This document shows, in pieces, positions 1-11,921 of a stretch of 64,000 nucleotides of DNA. The position numbers were made by a program, and so were the translations under genes. The notes below the pieces were generated by a model. It searched no databases. It was not told the DNA's origin and was given only the letters and a program-made list of their open reading frames with translations. This stretch comes from Hydrangea macrophylla (taxonomy: Eukaryota; Streptophyta; Magnoliopsida; Cornales; Hydrangeaceae), in NCBI GenBank assembly GCA_033977485.1, contig CM066989.1, positions 32,527,095 to 32,591,094 on the forward strand, in the 5' to 3' direction. Positions within the stretch are counted from its first letter, which is position 1. Every line of letters begins with the position of its first letter.

Positions 1-51
1 GCCAGAGGATCCAGAGATGGGTTTAAGGTAAATATCTGGGTTCTTCGGATA

Positions 52-115
52 GCAAACAAAGTTTGCCCCTGGTTATGGGACTATGAAGTGGTTCCGGGCA
101 AACGCAAGTTTGCCC
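52..115. other. Paired stem-loops after integrase, degenerate copy
   Basis: Two inverted repeats follow the integrase relic: GCAAAC-AAA-GTTTGC at 52-66 and GGGCAAAC-GCAA-GTTTGCCC at 96-115. The same stems with different loops occur at 18394-18408 and 18437-18456. Both contain AGGGGCAAAC on the minus strand, the core of the polypurine tract beside the 3' LTR at 11480. Confidence 0.6.
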
Positions 116-344
116 CTAGTTTAGCACAAGGATTTTTTTTTTTGTGGATCGAAGGCTTTCGAGAGCCCACCTACTTATCCCCGAGTGGGTATCAGGTCCA
201 AAGTAGTTCGGTTTAAGGCTTTAGAAGAGAGTGCCATTCAGGAAATTATTAATGATTGAATCGAGCAGGTTGCCTACGTATCCTTTAGTGGGAATCAAGT
301 CAAGCATAGTTCATAAATATAGGAGGTTTTGGAAGGAACGATCT

Positions 345-3300
345 TCAAGCAAAGTACTTTTTGAGGCGATCGAGGTTAATCAGCTGTTTAAATTCAACCC
401 CGTCTAGGTTCATAAGATAGGCAGCTCCTCCGGAGATGAGAGTCTTAATGATGTATAGCTCGACCCAGTTGGGTTTGAATTTTCCTCTAGGGTCATAAAC
501 AGGCACTTTAAGTTCTTTGAGGACTAGGTCACCCTCAGCAAGCTTCCTTGGGCGAACCTTTTTGTTGAAAGCGCGAGCTATCCTCTTCTGATATCCCCGA
601 GCATGGTTTACTGCGGCCAACCTTTTCTCATCAAGAAACATCAACTCCTCATACCTTCCCCGTGTCCATTCTAATTCAGTCACTTCACACTCTGCCAAGA
701 CCTGAAGGGAGGGTATCTCTACCTCAACTGGAAGGACGGCCTCCATCCCATAAACCAAGGAATACGGTGTAGCTCCTGTAGAGGTTCTCACAGAGGTCCG
801 GTATCCCCATAGTGCAAATGGAAGTTTCTCGTGCCAATCCTTATATGTGTCAGTCATTTTTCCCAGGATTGCTTTAACATTTTTATTTGCCATTTCCACT
901 GCCCCATTCATTTGCGGTCTATACAGGGAGGAATGATGATGGGTGATCTTGTATTTATCCAAGAGCGGGATGACTTTACCTTGGAAATGACTGCCGTAAT
1001 CCGAAATAAACTCATTCAGGACCCTATATCTGCAAATTATATTTTTCTCTATGAAGCTCACCACATCTTTAGCCTTCAAAGTCGCGTACGACGCAGTCTC
1101 CACCCATTTAGTAAAATAATTAATTGCCACAACTATGTACCGATGTCCATTGGATGCCTTTGGAACTATTTTGCTAATAATAGCTATACCCCAAACGGAA
1201 AATGGCCCAGGCATGGTCATACTATATAGTTGAGATGGCAGGGTATGCATCAGATTTGTATGGATCTGGCACTTGTGGCATCTTCTGACATACTCACAGC
1301 AATCTCTGTCCAAGGTCGTACAGTAATACCCTTGCCGAATTATACTCACAACAATCTCTGTCCAAGGTCAAACAGTAATACCCTTGCCGAATTATCTTCT
1401 TCCCCAACATATGCCCGTTCATATGGGGTCCACAAACTCCTTCGTGTATTTCCTCCATCATTCTCCTAACTTCATTTCCATATAGACACTCCAGATTATA
1501 CTCGGTGTACGACTTCTTCCACAACTTATCCGTATAGATCACAAATTGGGCAGAGAATTTTCGAATCGCCTTCCTGTCCTTCTCTGAAGCTCCTTCAGGG
1601 TACTCTCCTTTTTTAATGAAGTTCCAAACATCCTCATACTAAGGCATTTCACCTTCCTTCTCTATGGCTGCGATCATCTCAAACAAAGGTTAGTTTCTTA
1701 CTTCTATGGACAGTGGGATCATGGCAACTCTTGGGGGAATTTGGATCATAGAGGCTAGGGTTGCTAGGGAATCAGCCAACTGGTTCTCCTCACGGGGAAG
1801 GTAATAGAATGATATCTTCTTAAACTACACTTTCAAGCTCTCCAGATAGTCGTGGCAAGGTCTCAACTTCTCATGTTTTACCCTCCAATCACCTCGTACT
1901 TGGGATATGATTAAGTTAGAATCTCCGGAAACATCGATCCTTTCAACTTTTAAGGCTAATGCCGCTTCCATCCCAATTATGCATGCTTCATACTCCACCG
2001 TGTTATTGGTTGAGTTGTACTTAAGCTTGACGGCTAACGGGGTAGGAGTTCCATCAGGTGCTACTAGGATGATTCCAACCCTGTAGCCTAGTTGGTTAGC
2101 TGCTCCATCAAAATACATTTTCCACAGATTTTCCTCTATCCCCATCACTTCTTCATCCAGGAATCGAAAACTCACCATTCTCCTCGAATTCTACCGCTAA
2201 ATCGGCCAAGTACTCAGCGACAGCTCTCCCGTTTATGGATTTACCAGTGACATACTTAATATCAAACTTGGCCAGCATCATGGTCCATTGGGAAATCCTA
2301 CTTGTCAAAATGGGCTTTTTAAATAGATATTTGAGTGGGTCCATTTGGGATATTAGGGTTATGGGGAAGGCTAACATGTAGTGCCTAAGGCGACGGGTAC
2401 ACCAGAATAAGGCCCAACATGCTTTCTCTAAGGACGAAAATTTTAGCTCATATCCGGTCATCCTTTTGCTCAAATAATAAATGGCCTTTTCCACGTGCCC
2501 CTCTTCTCCTTCTTGGGCCAACATACACCCCATCGAATCTTCGGACACGGAAAGGTATAGTAACAAGGGCCTTCCGGGTGAGGGTAGAAATAGGACAGGT
2601 GGGTTTTGGAGGTAAGTGTTGATTTTATCGAAGGCTTGTTGGCATAGGGTATCCCACTCGAACTTTTCTCCTTTTCTGAGCAATCTAAACAGCTGGTCAC
2701 AAGTCAAGGTGAGTTTTGAGATGAAGCGGCTAATGAACTGTATTCTTCAGTGGTTTTATTTTGACTATTGCTTTTATTTTGGTCGGGTCCACCTTTATTC
2801 CCCTTTGGGTGATAAGGAATCCTAACAACTTCCCGGTAGTAACTCCGAAGGTGCACTTTTGAGGATTCAGCCTCATTCTAAACTCTCTCAACCTCTCGAA
2901 AAACTTTCTCAATGCCCTTAAGTGTCCTTCCCTCCTTTTAGACTTCACGATCATATCATCTACGTATACCTCCACTTCTTTGTGAATCATGTCATGCAAC
3001 AATGTGGTAGCGGCCCACTGATATGTTGCCCCTGCGTTCTTAAGTCCGAACGGCATTACCCTGTAGCAATATGTGCCCCAAGGTGTGATGAAGGTGGTTT
3101 TCTCTCTATCATCGGGTGCCATGAGTATCTGATTATAACCTGAGAAGCCATCCATGAACGACATGAGCTCGTGCCCCGCAATAATCAACTAGCACATCGA
3201 TATGAGGTAAAGGTAAGTCATCTTTAGGGCTTGCTTTGTTTAATCTTGAAAATCAACGCACATCCTAACACAACCATCCTTTTTTGGGACTGGCACAATG

Positions 3301-4332
3301 TTGGCAATCCTTTCAGGATACTCAGTGACCATCAAGAATCCATCTTTTAATTAGTTTTCAACTTCCTCTTTTACTTTAAGTGCCCATGCCCATTCAGGCC
3401 TCATTTGCCTCAATTTTTGTTTTATTGGTTTTGAATTAGGAAAGAGGGGGATATGATGTTGGACTATCTCTGGATCGATACCTGACATATCACTATAAGG
3501 CCATGCAAAAACATCTTTGATTTCATTTAGTAGACTGATTAATTCTTTGCTTTCTTCATTCCTAAGTGTAGAGCCAATAAAAACATTTTGTGGATTATCT
3601 TCATTTCCCAGATTAATTGTTAGAGTGTCCTCAATGACTTTACATGCAAATTCTTTCTCTCTTTTCAATTATTTTTTGCAATTCACTTGGTATTTCATGG
3701 TCATCACATTCATCACATTCGTTAAGTGCATTCGAGTAGGCAGAATTAGTCATACTTTCATTAACTTTGTTTGGGGTGATTACAACAGACATAGCAATGG
3801 TAAGACGCCTCATATGGGCCATTATAGACTCTGGGGAGGGGGGGTACTTATCACTAGACTCAAAGACCCATTCTTTGTTGACTCCTTGCTTGAGCTCCAG
3901 GGTGTCACAGTTTGGCAACTTTCCCTTTTCGTCCCCTCCTTCCGTCATTGCTCTTACTGGTTCTCCCTCGTCATGTCCCTTGTCCTTTTCCAACACTTCT
4001 TCCACCATATCCTCAACATACCCTCCCTCGACCCCAACTTTCATAACCCCTCCTTGGCCTATTCTTTTAGTTTTTGCGCTTCCTTCGCTCAATAGGTTTT
4101 GCGTAACTGGGCCTTCTAGTGCACCAATCCAATCTTTAATAGTGGTAGATTTCACAGGCACTTGCAAATATGGGTCTTCATACTTGGAGAATTCATGAGG
4201 GAAGAAGATCTCAAACCCTGGCTTTAAGCAATTATCTTTCTGATCCACCCATGGTTCTGGGAAGCCACAAAAGGTTAAATCTTCTCCCTCCTTCATAAAG
4301 TACCCATTGAGCGTTTTCCGGTAAGGGACCAA
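345..4332 (-). pseudogene. Degenerate gypsy pol: protease tail, RT, two RNase H domains, integrase
   Basis: Fragments of one polyprotein lie in order on the minus strand. 4332-3640 holds the acidic linker after protease; 3668-3351 the start of RT; 3188-2730 the RT core with YVDDM and the PFGLKNAG segment; 2707-2153 the connection RNase H; 2178-1825 the second (archaeal-type) RNase H with YFDGAANQLG; 1542-1294 and 1349-345 the integrase zinc finger (CCEYVRRCHKCQ) and core. A TAG stop at 1825-1827 sits between second RNase H and integrase, and breaks occur near 2730, 3190-3350 and 1294-1350. The order and the second RNase H are those of the Tat lineage. It is certainly non-functional. Confidence 0.85.
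1292..1395. repeat. 52-bp tandem duplication inside the integrase relic
   Basis: A unit beginning actcacagcaatctctgtcc is repeated head to tail with four or so mismatches (1292-1343 and 1344-1395). It duplicates part of the integrase zinc-finger region and helps break the frame. The copy near 19.6 kb has one unit, so this is a local duplication. Confidence 0.8.
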
Positions 4333-5349
4333 CGGTGCATCAGCTGCTTTCTTCTTTTCCCTCAGTTCCTTCTTCGCTGCTGATAACCCAGACCATGAGT
4401 ATGAGTCTGTGTGGGGATTCTCGGAAACTCTAGCAAGCCTTAATGATTTTTACCCAGCCCCATTCCTGGGAATAAACCCATCGTCTTTATAATTTCGGCG
4501 ACTAACGGGGTTGCATATTGATCAAAGTACAGTGGCAGGAACTCCCTCGGCTTTACCCCCTCCAACATGTTGATAAATTCAAACCCTCCCAAACTTGTTT
4601 CTTCTTCTTTCAACTGTACCTCTAGAACCGGTGCGCTCGACGAAGCTTCAGATCGACGGACCCAACTGTCAGGCCCCAGAGCAGTAAAAATAGAGAAAAA
4701 TAAATTTCATTTTTGGGTCCATATGGAATGATAAGTGAAAGTCACTAATTATCCATACCACACAGTACTAGTCCAACAAGAACATGAATAGTAAACGTCG
4801 AAACATAATATAATCATAATAATATCCATTACAATAATCAGCGTGTGGTCCACAGGATCACAACAGGTCTGGAGACAATATATGCCCAAGTACCCGTCAA
4901 ACTAAAATAGTTCAACAGAATAAATAACATAATTATAAACTAAGAATAACATCTTCATCTCTAGCTGGCGTAAGGGTAGTCGTCTGTGTAATAGCCTTCT
5001 CCGGCATAACCATCATTAGTAGGGCCACCCTCTGCATAATCAAACTCCAGGTGGTAGCATCACCGTAGGTTCTCCCACCTGCATTGTTAAGGATAAGGTA
5101 GTCTGGACAGGGAATGTCCAAGCAATAAAGGCCATCAGCTTATTGAAAGCTGAGTGAGAACTAACTAACACAGTCTCATAGAAATAACGTAATTACTAGT
5201 TATGAACCATATATAACAGTGATACTAATAATATCTTTCTCTTTTATTCAGACTCATCATCATCCGATTCTTATCAACTTCCAACTCTAAAACTGACTGT
5301 ATCAAATCCCGACTAACTATCTCGAACAGATTATATCATCATGACATAC

Positions 5350-5600
5350 TAGCACTCTTGTTCACTACTTTTACCGCTTTTAAGAACTTTTGCAAGCACC
5401 ATACATCGTTCTCATATAACGACTAGTCCATGGAAGCACCGATACTCTTGTTCACCGCTTTTAAGAACACTTGCGAGTACTGTATATACATAGCTCTGGT
5501 AGATACAAACTACGAGTTTGCCACAACTACTCTTGTTCACCGCTTTTAAGAACTCTTAGTGTTCACCGCTTTTAAGAACACTTGTGAGTACTGTGCACCC
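5350..5600. repeat. Dispersed 22-bp motif, about four copies
   Basis: The motif CTTGTTCACCGCTTTTAAGA recurs near 5356 (imperfect), 5441, 5531 and 5572, usually followed by acacttgYgagtactgt. Spacing is irregular (about 40-90 bp). It resembles the sub-repeats often seen inside LTRs. Confidence 0.6.
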
Positions 5601-6245
5601 ATAGCTTCCACAATCTTGGTCAAATCCTTCTGACTCACTTATCGGATTCAACCTGAGCGAATCATCAGCTCGACTCACACAACCTCAAATAATAACTTAT
5701 ATCCCACTGACTCAATCACCCGTTATCCATTATTACCCATTGTTATACCTCAAACCTTATCTCATTATCGCATCGTATTATTACTAAAGTTTTGAATCTG
5801 ATTACGTTACTCACCATAATAATCTCAATCTCGTTATCGTATCCTATTACCTCTGTAATCCATAATATCGGATAATAGAACATGAAGCAACAACTAAACA
5901 ACTACACATTAAGAATTATAAACTTAAAGGAACACATCCATGTTCTGCTAGGTTCGATCGATTGAAGTCAACTCAATCGCTTGAAGAAAGTGAGGTTTGA
6001 TCGATCAAAGTCATTTCGATTGCTTGAGACTCTGTGTTGTTCGATCGATTGAACTTAGTTCGATCGTTTGAACTTCGTCTTTTACAGATTCTGCAGTGAA
6101 CATCCAGAATTTGGTAAGGTGTGTTTGGGTTACTATTAATACATCCAGAATGTGTACAACATCACAACTAAGCTACTGAGTGAGTTTGGAACTCACCGAA
6201 AGTCGCTAAGGCGCGTTTGGCAAAGCTTTAGTTTCTGAAGCTTTG

Positions 6246-6480
6246 ATGGCGGCTCTCTCTCTCTCCTCTGTGTTGTCTCTGTCTCTCTCTGTCTCCTTCT
6301 CTTTTCCTCTTCTTCTTCTTCTTCTGCCTGTCTCTCCTTCTCTGGCTATATATATATATATCTATGTGTGCGTATATATATAGATGTTTGTGTATATATA
6401 AATAAACACAAGCATACATACTTACTCTCTAGCTCTCTCAAGTTCAGCAACCCAAAAACTCTCGAGCACAACATATATAT
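6246..6480. repeat. CT-rich and (TA)n simple repeats
   Basis: The stretch contains (CT)n and (CTT)n runs at 6250-6330 and (TA)n blocks near 6348-6361, 6373-6400 and 6471-6487. ORFs called through it on either strand are translations of simple sequence. Confidence 0.85.
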
Positions 6481-6645
6481 ATATATAGAAGGGAATTTTG
6501 GGGAATTTCAACATTGTTTGGTACCAGGCTCGAACCTTTACCCTCAATATAGGAGGACAACAACCCTCAATACAGGAGGGACAATAAAGACCACATGGGT
6601 GTACCACAACAAGCACTCAATGTTTAATTGGCCCAACAATAACCT

Positions 6646-6769
6646 GCTCTGATACCATGTTAAATTGGAGCATCCAACCCAAAACCAATTGGCAATGGGT
6701 GGAGTAGCCCTTGAACTTATATATTGAGTAGCTAGGTTATAAGTCCCCGATGTGGGACAGACAATCTCA
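6646..6769 (-). mobile_element. TRIM-type LTR with initiator-Met primer-binding site
   Basis: A 112-bp LTR (TGTTAAATTGG...GACAATCTCA, 6658-6769) is abutted by GCTCTGATACCA (6646-6657). On the minus strand that reads TGGTATCAGAGC, the primer-binding site for initiator tRNA-Met. LTR size and the TCCCACATCGG-like word (ccgatgtggga) fit terminal-repeat retrotransposons in miniature. About 170 bp of internal-like sequence lies at 6480-6645, but I see no second LTR, so the element is incomplete. A relative in the other orientation is at 55190-55485. Confidence 0.75.
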
Positions 6770-7509
6770 ACATCTTCTAACTGGTTACACTGAGTTTGCT
6801 TCTTTACCAGTTCCATTCCGGAGAGTGCATATCTTGTGGTTCCATATTTCTCATTGCCGATTGCTTTAAAATTTACCCATAGTCATGGTAGTAATTCATT
6901 GTTCCCTACTTTTAGAAGTTCTCATCCTATATTGACTTAGAATCCCTTTATATTTTGATAGGCAACAAAGAAAAGAAAAGGTAATAGATTAATAATTCAA
7001 CACTACTAAAATGAGCATACTTAAGAGATCATACGACATGGTTCAGGTTTTTTTTTAAACCCTTTGGTCCAACTTTGGATTAAGACCCATAACATCGCCT
7101 ATGATGTATGTGAAGGCTTTGACCAAACAAGACTCGCTAGATAGTGTGGAGCCGGATAGTACTATACACTTGGCGGCACTTATGTATTTTTATGAGGGGT
7201 ATTTCAGTAAGTTTTGCACTTGTAGCCTGTAAACCTAATTTTAAGGGTGGGTATCGATGATGTTTGTAATCTTCTATTTTGTTGTTGAGCATAGTCAAAA
7301 TCCCAGCAGCTTCATGGACGTAGTCCTAGTTTTGTGGTGAACAACATAAAACTAGTATTCTTGTGTTTGCCTTTTCGCTTATGTTTTTGTATCTCGCACA
7401 TCCTGGGATAGGAGTAAATCCCTAACAAGACTTTGTCTATAAGTGACACTATTGATGAACGCAATTAGTCATGCCATGATAACAATTTTTCCCTTTACCG
7501 GTTTTGCAG
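6770..7509. other. No gene recognised
   Basis: AT-rich intergenic sequence with no ORF of note and no repeat structure I can name. It may include decayed introns of the beta-galactosidase relic that follows. Confidence 0.5.
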
Positions 7510-7811
7510 CATTGATATAAGTTCTTCTGAATCCTTCTTGCATGGTGGTGAACTCCCTACTCTCATAGTTCAGTCAACAGGCCATGCTCTGCATGTGTTC
7601 ATAAATGGACATCTTTCAGGTACTTTGTCACATAACTTCTAAAAATGTTTGGTTATGACTTGTATGTTCTTGCTGATTTCCCAGACTAAACTGCACTACA
7701 GGTTTTGGCTTTGGGACTAGGGAGAATAGGAGATTCACATTTAAGGGGAAGGTTAACTTTCACGCTGGAACAAACCAGATCGCACTCCTCAGTATTGTTG
7801 TTGGATTGCCA
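7510..7811 (+). pseudogene. Beta-galactosidase (GH35) relic, two exons
   Basis: Two 110-bp exons encode consecutive parts of the C-terminal region of a plant GH35 beta-galactosidase, an apoplastic/cell-wall enzyme. Exon 7510-7619 begins after ttttgcag and encodes IDISSSESFLHGGELP...HVFINGHLSG; exon 7702-7811 begins after ctacag and encodes GFGTRENRRFTF...GLP, ending at gttagt. Both splice sites are canonical and the exons join in frame. The lines SSSESFLHGGELPTL and FINGHLSG are typical of this family. No catalytic exons or following exon are found, so this is an isolated remnant of a gene broken up by transposons. Confidence 0.85.
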
Positions 7812-8161
7812 GTTAGTTCTTCCCTATGCTCTCATTATTTTTGTAACTCTTTGATATCCTAATTCAGTTTTAACATGGTAATAGGTGGATGAAGTATCCT
7901 CTTACTGCCTAGATGGCACTGTGCAAATTTTATCATCTTTTGTGAATGGACCTAGTTTATTGTAAACATAAACTACTTTTGCCAACCCCAAGATTCATTG
8001 GACAAATGATATTCCCATGTTTTAATAGCATAGCGAGCAAATCAAGATAGTGCAAGAAGTGTTAAAGGCTTCTTAGCACAATAATAAATAAATAAATAAT
8101 AAATTGTGAATGGCTCTTCATGGGCCAATCATAAACCCACAAGACTGTCTAGCAAACCTCT
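7812..8161. other. No gene recognised
   Basis: Non-coding sequence between the beta-galactosidase relic and the LINE. An (AATA)n tract lies at 8084-8105. Confidence 0.5.
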
Positions 8162-8176
8162 GAATGGAACAAAAAA
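8162..8176. repeat. LINE target-site duplication, left
   Basis: GAATGGAACAAAAAA is identical to 33458-33472, directly after the LINE poly(A) tail. A partial copy (gaatggaacaaaa) also follows at 8182-8194 inside the element end. Confidence 0.85.
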
Positions 8177-8178
8177 CA

Positions 8179-8409
8179 ACTGAATGGAACAAAACCAACT
8201 TCCCTCTCCTTAATTTACCTTCAAACCTCAATCTTTCAAAACCTGAACCACAGATCATAGGTAGTACTTGCGCCGATGAAGACAGTCTGATAAGTTCCGA
8301 TGCAAATACGGAAATTCCCTACGATGCCTTGGTATATCCAAGCCCTATTTCCCATAATCACTTTGATGCCGAAGAGGTGGGCGGAAGGCCCCCTCTCGGC
8401 CAATGTTAA
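8179..8409 (+). pseudogene. LINE ORF1 C-terminal tail
   Basis: An open frame from the truncated left end to TAA at 8407-8409 ends ...DAEEVGGRPPLGQC. It has the position expected of the ORF1 (nucleic-acid-binding) end: its stop overlaps the ATG of ORF2 (8403) in ATGTTAA. No zinc knuckle remains because of the 5' truncation. Confidence 0.6.
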
Positions 8410-8539
8410 TCGCCAGTTGGAACTGCCGCGGAATGGCCCGACCCGCGATAGTCAGATCATTATGGGCACTGGTAAGAGAGTATAGGCCTGAGTGTCTTTT
8501 CTTATCAAAGACAAAATTGAACTCCAAGAAAATGGCTGC
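8403..8539 (+). pseudogene. LINE ORF2 start: endonuclease N-terminus
   Basis: The frame opens with ASWNCRGMARP, the first motif of AP-type endonucleases of plant L1 elements, and reaches LFLSKTKLNSKKMAA before being cut by the Tat LTR at 8540. The catalytic position of the LSET motif is Lys instead of Glu (LSKT), a sign of decay. It continues at 29452. Confidence 0.85.
8535..8539. repeat. Tat element TSD, left (GCTGC)
   Basis: GCTGC immediately before TGTGGATATC matches GCTGC at 29447-29451 immediately after ...GTGTCTACA. Five base pairs is the usual size for gypsy integrases. Confidence 0.9.
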
Positions 8540-10786
8540 TGTGGATATCGCAGGTTGACTTACCCACAGCTTTTCAAAATCAATTTCTAAAACAAATGAG
8601 TCGCCACTTAATTTTTTAAAAGGAAAATTAAGAAACCATTTTAAAAGCAAACTGATCTTTTGCGAAACCAAAGATTGACTAGGTCCGGGGATTATGGAAT
8701 GAGAGAGGAAGGAGCCCGTCGGACTAAAACACCCTCTCTCATCCTATCTTGCGATAGGCCTCTACTCAACATCCTTTTAATCAAATTTATTAATTTAAGC
8801 GTGCCCTCAACTAATACATATATACATATACATCACAAAAGCATGTCCAAAGGGTGTAAAATTGCAATTGACAAAATACCCTTCAAAAACCACATAATTC
8901 AGGTAGCAAGCGATATGATATGCAATAGGGAACAAGTGAACGTACCCGGGATCCAGCAGCGATAGTAAACGTGCAATGCATGCGAATAAAAGAAAATCCT
9001 AAAAAGAGTCTCTAATCATATATACACATAAGGCAAAACCTAACTCTAAGGTGTCGCGTATTAAGTCGAAAAATCAAATAAAAATCAAGGACTTTAATAA
9101 ACTAGAGAGGGATTGAGAAATCGTACCTTAATAGCGCTACAAAACAAAGGGTTAGTTCACATAATATGTAAAATATGATTTTAGAAATGACAATCCTAAA
9201 TTTCTAGCTTAAATCTATCTAATGTAATTAAATCCAAAGCAAATAAATCCTAATTACAAGTGCCAAACCACATGATTGAATATGTACATGGACAAGGATG
9301 AACTATGAAATACTCTTAAACCTTGAATTCAAGCTCAACTAATCATTATTAAAGCATGGTTTAAGCCTTAGATCATAGAAAAGTCATTTAGACCCTTATT
9401 TACAAAGTAAATCAAATGTGTCTTAAAACTCTGAAAATTGCAGAGAGCAGACCAGAACTTAAAAGAAATAAAAAGCATATCTCTCATGGTTTGATCTTGA
9501 TGATTTTTGGACTCAATATGCCTCTGTGAGTCTAGTTTTCAAATCAAAAAAGAAATCAAAGTTCCAACAGTCGGATCTCCGGGAATATGCAAAATACTAG
9601 ACGTCACTCAGCACTTTGCAACCTTCTGTCCAGAATTCTTGCACGATTTATTAAAAATAGCAAAAAAATCCGAATTACTTTGTTCTTTTTAGGGTGACTT
9701 TCTAACACATTAATCTTCATAGAAACAATTATTTGGAGCCACAAACACTTTATTAGAACTCTGATTTAATTATTTCAAAAGAGTGTCACTATTCTGAAAC
9801 TATTCTGAAATTCTGGACAGATTGTATTTGTGTCACAAAACTCATGATCAAACCATGCTAAAAGTGAAACCACCTTAAAATAAAAATTACAGCGGTAGAA
9901 TATTGTGTTATTGACACTTTTCCGTTGGTTTCACTTGATTTCAACGGTTAGATTTCGAACTAAAAATCTTTGATCAAAAACAGTTTATGGATTCACTGTT
10001 TTTTTATTTTGCTTGTTCAACTTCTATTTGGTAACTTCAACTATTAAACTATGAAGTTGAGTTGAACCAAACCACTTCTCCTACCATTTGATGGCCATGG
10101 GAGATTACAAACCTTTATTCTTCCTAGATTTCAAATGAAATATGGATAGACTTCATGAAATCTATAAGATATAGAATCTAAACCATGGAGATGGGTTTAG
10201 ACTCAAAACTACATTCTCCTACCATTTAATGGTCATTGGAGAAGGGAGACATGACCATGACTCATGAGTCTTAAAGGAATATTGGAGGGATTCCCAAGAC
10301 ATCAAGTTTAGAAGATCCAAATCATGAGTGTGGATTTGGATCCTCTTATGAAGTGTTAATTAAACTTTGACTCCTATGTGAAGCACAAGCCTACATAGGA
10401 TTCAAAAGATCATACTCTAGAGGTCAAAAGAGATATTGAAGATCTCCAAGACCTTCAAGAGAAGAAAGTAAACAAGAAAATGGAAGAAAGTAACATGGAA
10501 ACAAAAGAAACTCCTAAGTTTACTTGATAAACAAAGAAGATAATGAAAGATTTTTGGACTAGAGATGAGAAGAAAGGATAAGCTAATAATCTATGGTTAG
10601 AGGATCACCTCCAAATTATCCTCAATGTTTTCTTTTCTTTGAAGATCTTCCAAGCTCTTCTCTCTAATTCTCTAAACACTCTTTTTTTTCTCTAAAAAAT
10701 GTTGGTGAAATGGAAGTATATGCTCCCTCTCCCAATATGTCTCTTTTGTTCTTCTTGGTCTCCCTTCTTTTAGGAAGATCCCTTCT

Positions 10787-10794
10787 CTTTTATA
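10787..10794 (-). promoter_or_regulatory. LTR TATA box
   Basis: TATAAAAG on the minus strand, in a context of TTGCTTATAAAAGAGAAGG. It lies about 690 bp into the LTR and about 100 bp downstream of the palindrome array. The equivalent boxes are at 28755-28762 (5' LTR) and 36199-36206 (solo LTR, plus strand). Transcription start is inferred, not shown. Confidence 0.65.
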
Positions 10795-10891
10795 AGCAAA
10801 ATTACCAGGTATTTTTGGTGAATTCCGGAGTAAAAAACAGGTGTAATTCCCTCATTAGTTGGTACAATGTGTACTTTCTGAAATTATGCAG

Positions 10892-11220
10892 ACTGCTGTC
10901 CAGCGCGGCAGTCCAGACACTGACGCGACAGTCCGTGACTGTCGCTGCGGCATTCATCAAATGCCGTTGCGGCACTTAATGACTGCCGCGCGGCATTCAC
11001 CAAATGCCGCGCCAATTAATGGATTGCCGCAATTTTGTCAGTCTTACTTTATCAGTTTTTTGTTCTTATTTGCATGCGCATACGTATTGCTCTGCAAAAT
11101 ACAGACTTTAAAAGCGAACGGCAGTCAGAAACCTGTGGCGGCACTTGATGAGTGCCGTGACGGCACTCTGTGACTGCCGTGCGGCTGTCACCGAGTGCCG
11201 CGGAAGCCCGCCGTGTGCCG
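10892..11220. repeat. GCGGCA palindrome array, 3' LTR
   Basis: About ten short inverted repeats of 19-22 bp follow one another with small gaps. A perfect example is GCGGCATT-CACCA-AATGCCGC at 10990-11010. Others have CACT/AGTG or CAGT/ACTG in place of CATT/AATG, so the two arms change together. Function unknown; it sits upstream of the LTR TATA box. Confidence 0.75.
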
Positions 11221-11479
11221 TTTTTGACTAAAATTCCCCTTTTAGGTCTTTTCTCTTTTTGAAACAAATTATTTTTGAATATCTTTTCCAAAAGTTGTGT
11301 TTTATATCAGCATTTTCCTAAATACCTGGTATTTCCCTCTTTCTGTGAAATTTTATCGCGTTTTGGAGAATTTTCTGAAGAGCTTGGAATACTTCGAATT
11401 TTTCGGTCATTGTCATCATCGGACGTGGAGGTGACGCTCTCCTAAATTTGACGGCCGGTCAAAATTGGGGTGTCTACAG

Positions 11480-11494
11480 TTTGCCCCTCTTTGA
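11480..11494 (-). other. Polypurine tract
   Basis: On the minus strand the bases just before the 3' LTR read AAAGAGGGGCAAAC, a purine-rich primer for plus-strand DNA synthesis. AGGGGCAAACT recurs in the stem-loops after integrase (18394-18456). Confidence 0.75.
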
Positions 11495-11921
11495 CAGAGC
11501 TTGTGGAGCAACGCGTCCCATAAGTGAATGTCAAAACCTGTGTGAAGACAAGCCTTTGACCTGACTGTCGAATTTAGGCGAAAACAAAAATGCGTTGCAA
11601 AATGGGCGTGCAGCGGAATCCTAATTGGTCGGGCTCCCTGACGAGCTGCCTACGTATCCCTGTCAGGAATCAGACCAAAGCGTAGTTCAGGCATGGGTTG
11701 ATTATTCACAGACGCAAATAGTCACACGGATGGATGCACCTATCCTGTCGTGATGCACGTGCTGTGCAATGGTGTTGTCTGAGTTAACCTGGTTATGTAA
11801 ATGTCATGCTTATCACATTTTCCTTATGTATGACGCGCATTTCGTGGCATGTTAGTCAGGGAAGATTATCTATTGAGAATCTGTCACAGGAGTCATGAGA
11901 GCGCTTTTGATTTGGTCACGA
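11495..11921. other. Element 3' untranslated region
   Basis: No ORF. The phrase gctgcctacgtatccctgtcaggaatcag (about 11648) resembles sequence after integrase at 18534-18560, pointing to internal duplication of the post-pol region. Confidence 0.5.

Larger units (their letters stand above)
1..4666 (-). mobile_element. Truncated Tat-type Ty3/gypsy retrotransposon copy
   Basis: This is the older of two related gypsy copies in the window. Read on the minus strand it runs from inside the gag-protease region (4666) through reverse transcriptase, RNase H and integrase to a non-coding tail (345 down to 1). It matches the copy at 18350-22890 nearly colinearly, including the paired hairpins after integrase. 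The window edge cuts it on the left. At 4666 the alignment stops in the protease-proximal region, where a sequence starting TGTCAGGCCCC begins, so another LTR element probably inserted there and the rest of gag was lost. Many frameshifts and stops mark it as dead. Confidence 0.85.
4667..6480. mobile_element. Probable LTR relic beginning TGTCAGGCCCC
   Basis: The gypsy copy is interrupted at 4667 by a sequence starting TGTCAGGCCCCAGAG, which looks like a gypsy LTR end. The five bases before it are CCAAC. I find no matching duplication or LTR end downstream, so the far side is lost or rearranged. No coding sequence is recognisable; the 62-codon ORF at 4933-5121 resembles nothing I know. The segment contains the short repeats at 5350-5600, palindromic TCGATCGA words at 5950-6080, and ends in simple repeats. 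The right limit is a guess. Confidence 0.4.
8540..11479 (-). mobile_element. 3' LTR of the Tat element
   Basis: 2,940 bp, starting TGTGGATATCGCAGG and ending GTGTCTACA on the plus strand. In sense orientation U3 holds a palindrome array (10892-11220) and then a TATA box, TATAAAAG, at 10794-10787. I find no gene inside it; plus-strand ORFs here are repeated in the other LTR and show no domain. Confidence 0.95.

Noticed and set aside
831..1469. Plus-strand ORFs (831-1229, 1230-1469)
   Set aside because: They are shadows of the minus-strand integrase frame.
6228..6816. ORFs over 6228-6816
   Set aside because: They consist of simple repeats and TRIM LTR sequence.
9507..11291. Small ORFs inside the Tat LTRs (also 27467-29259)
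   Set aside because: They repeat in both LTRs, lack domains, and some run through the palindrome array.
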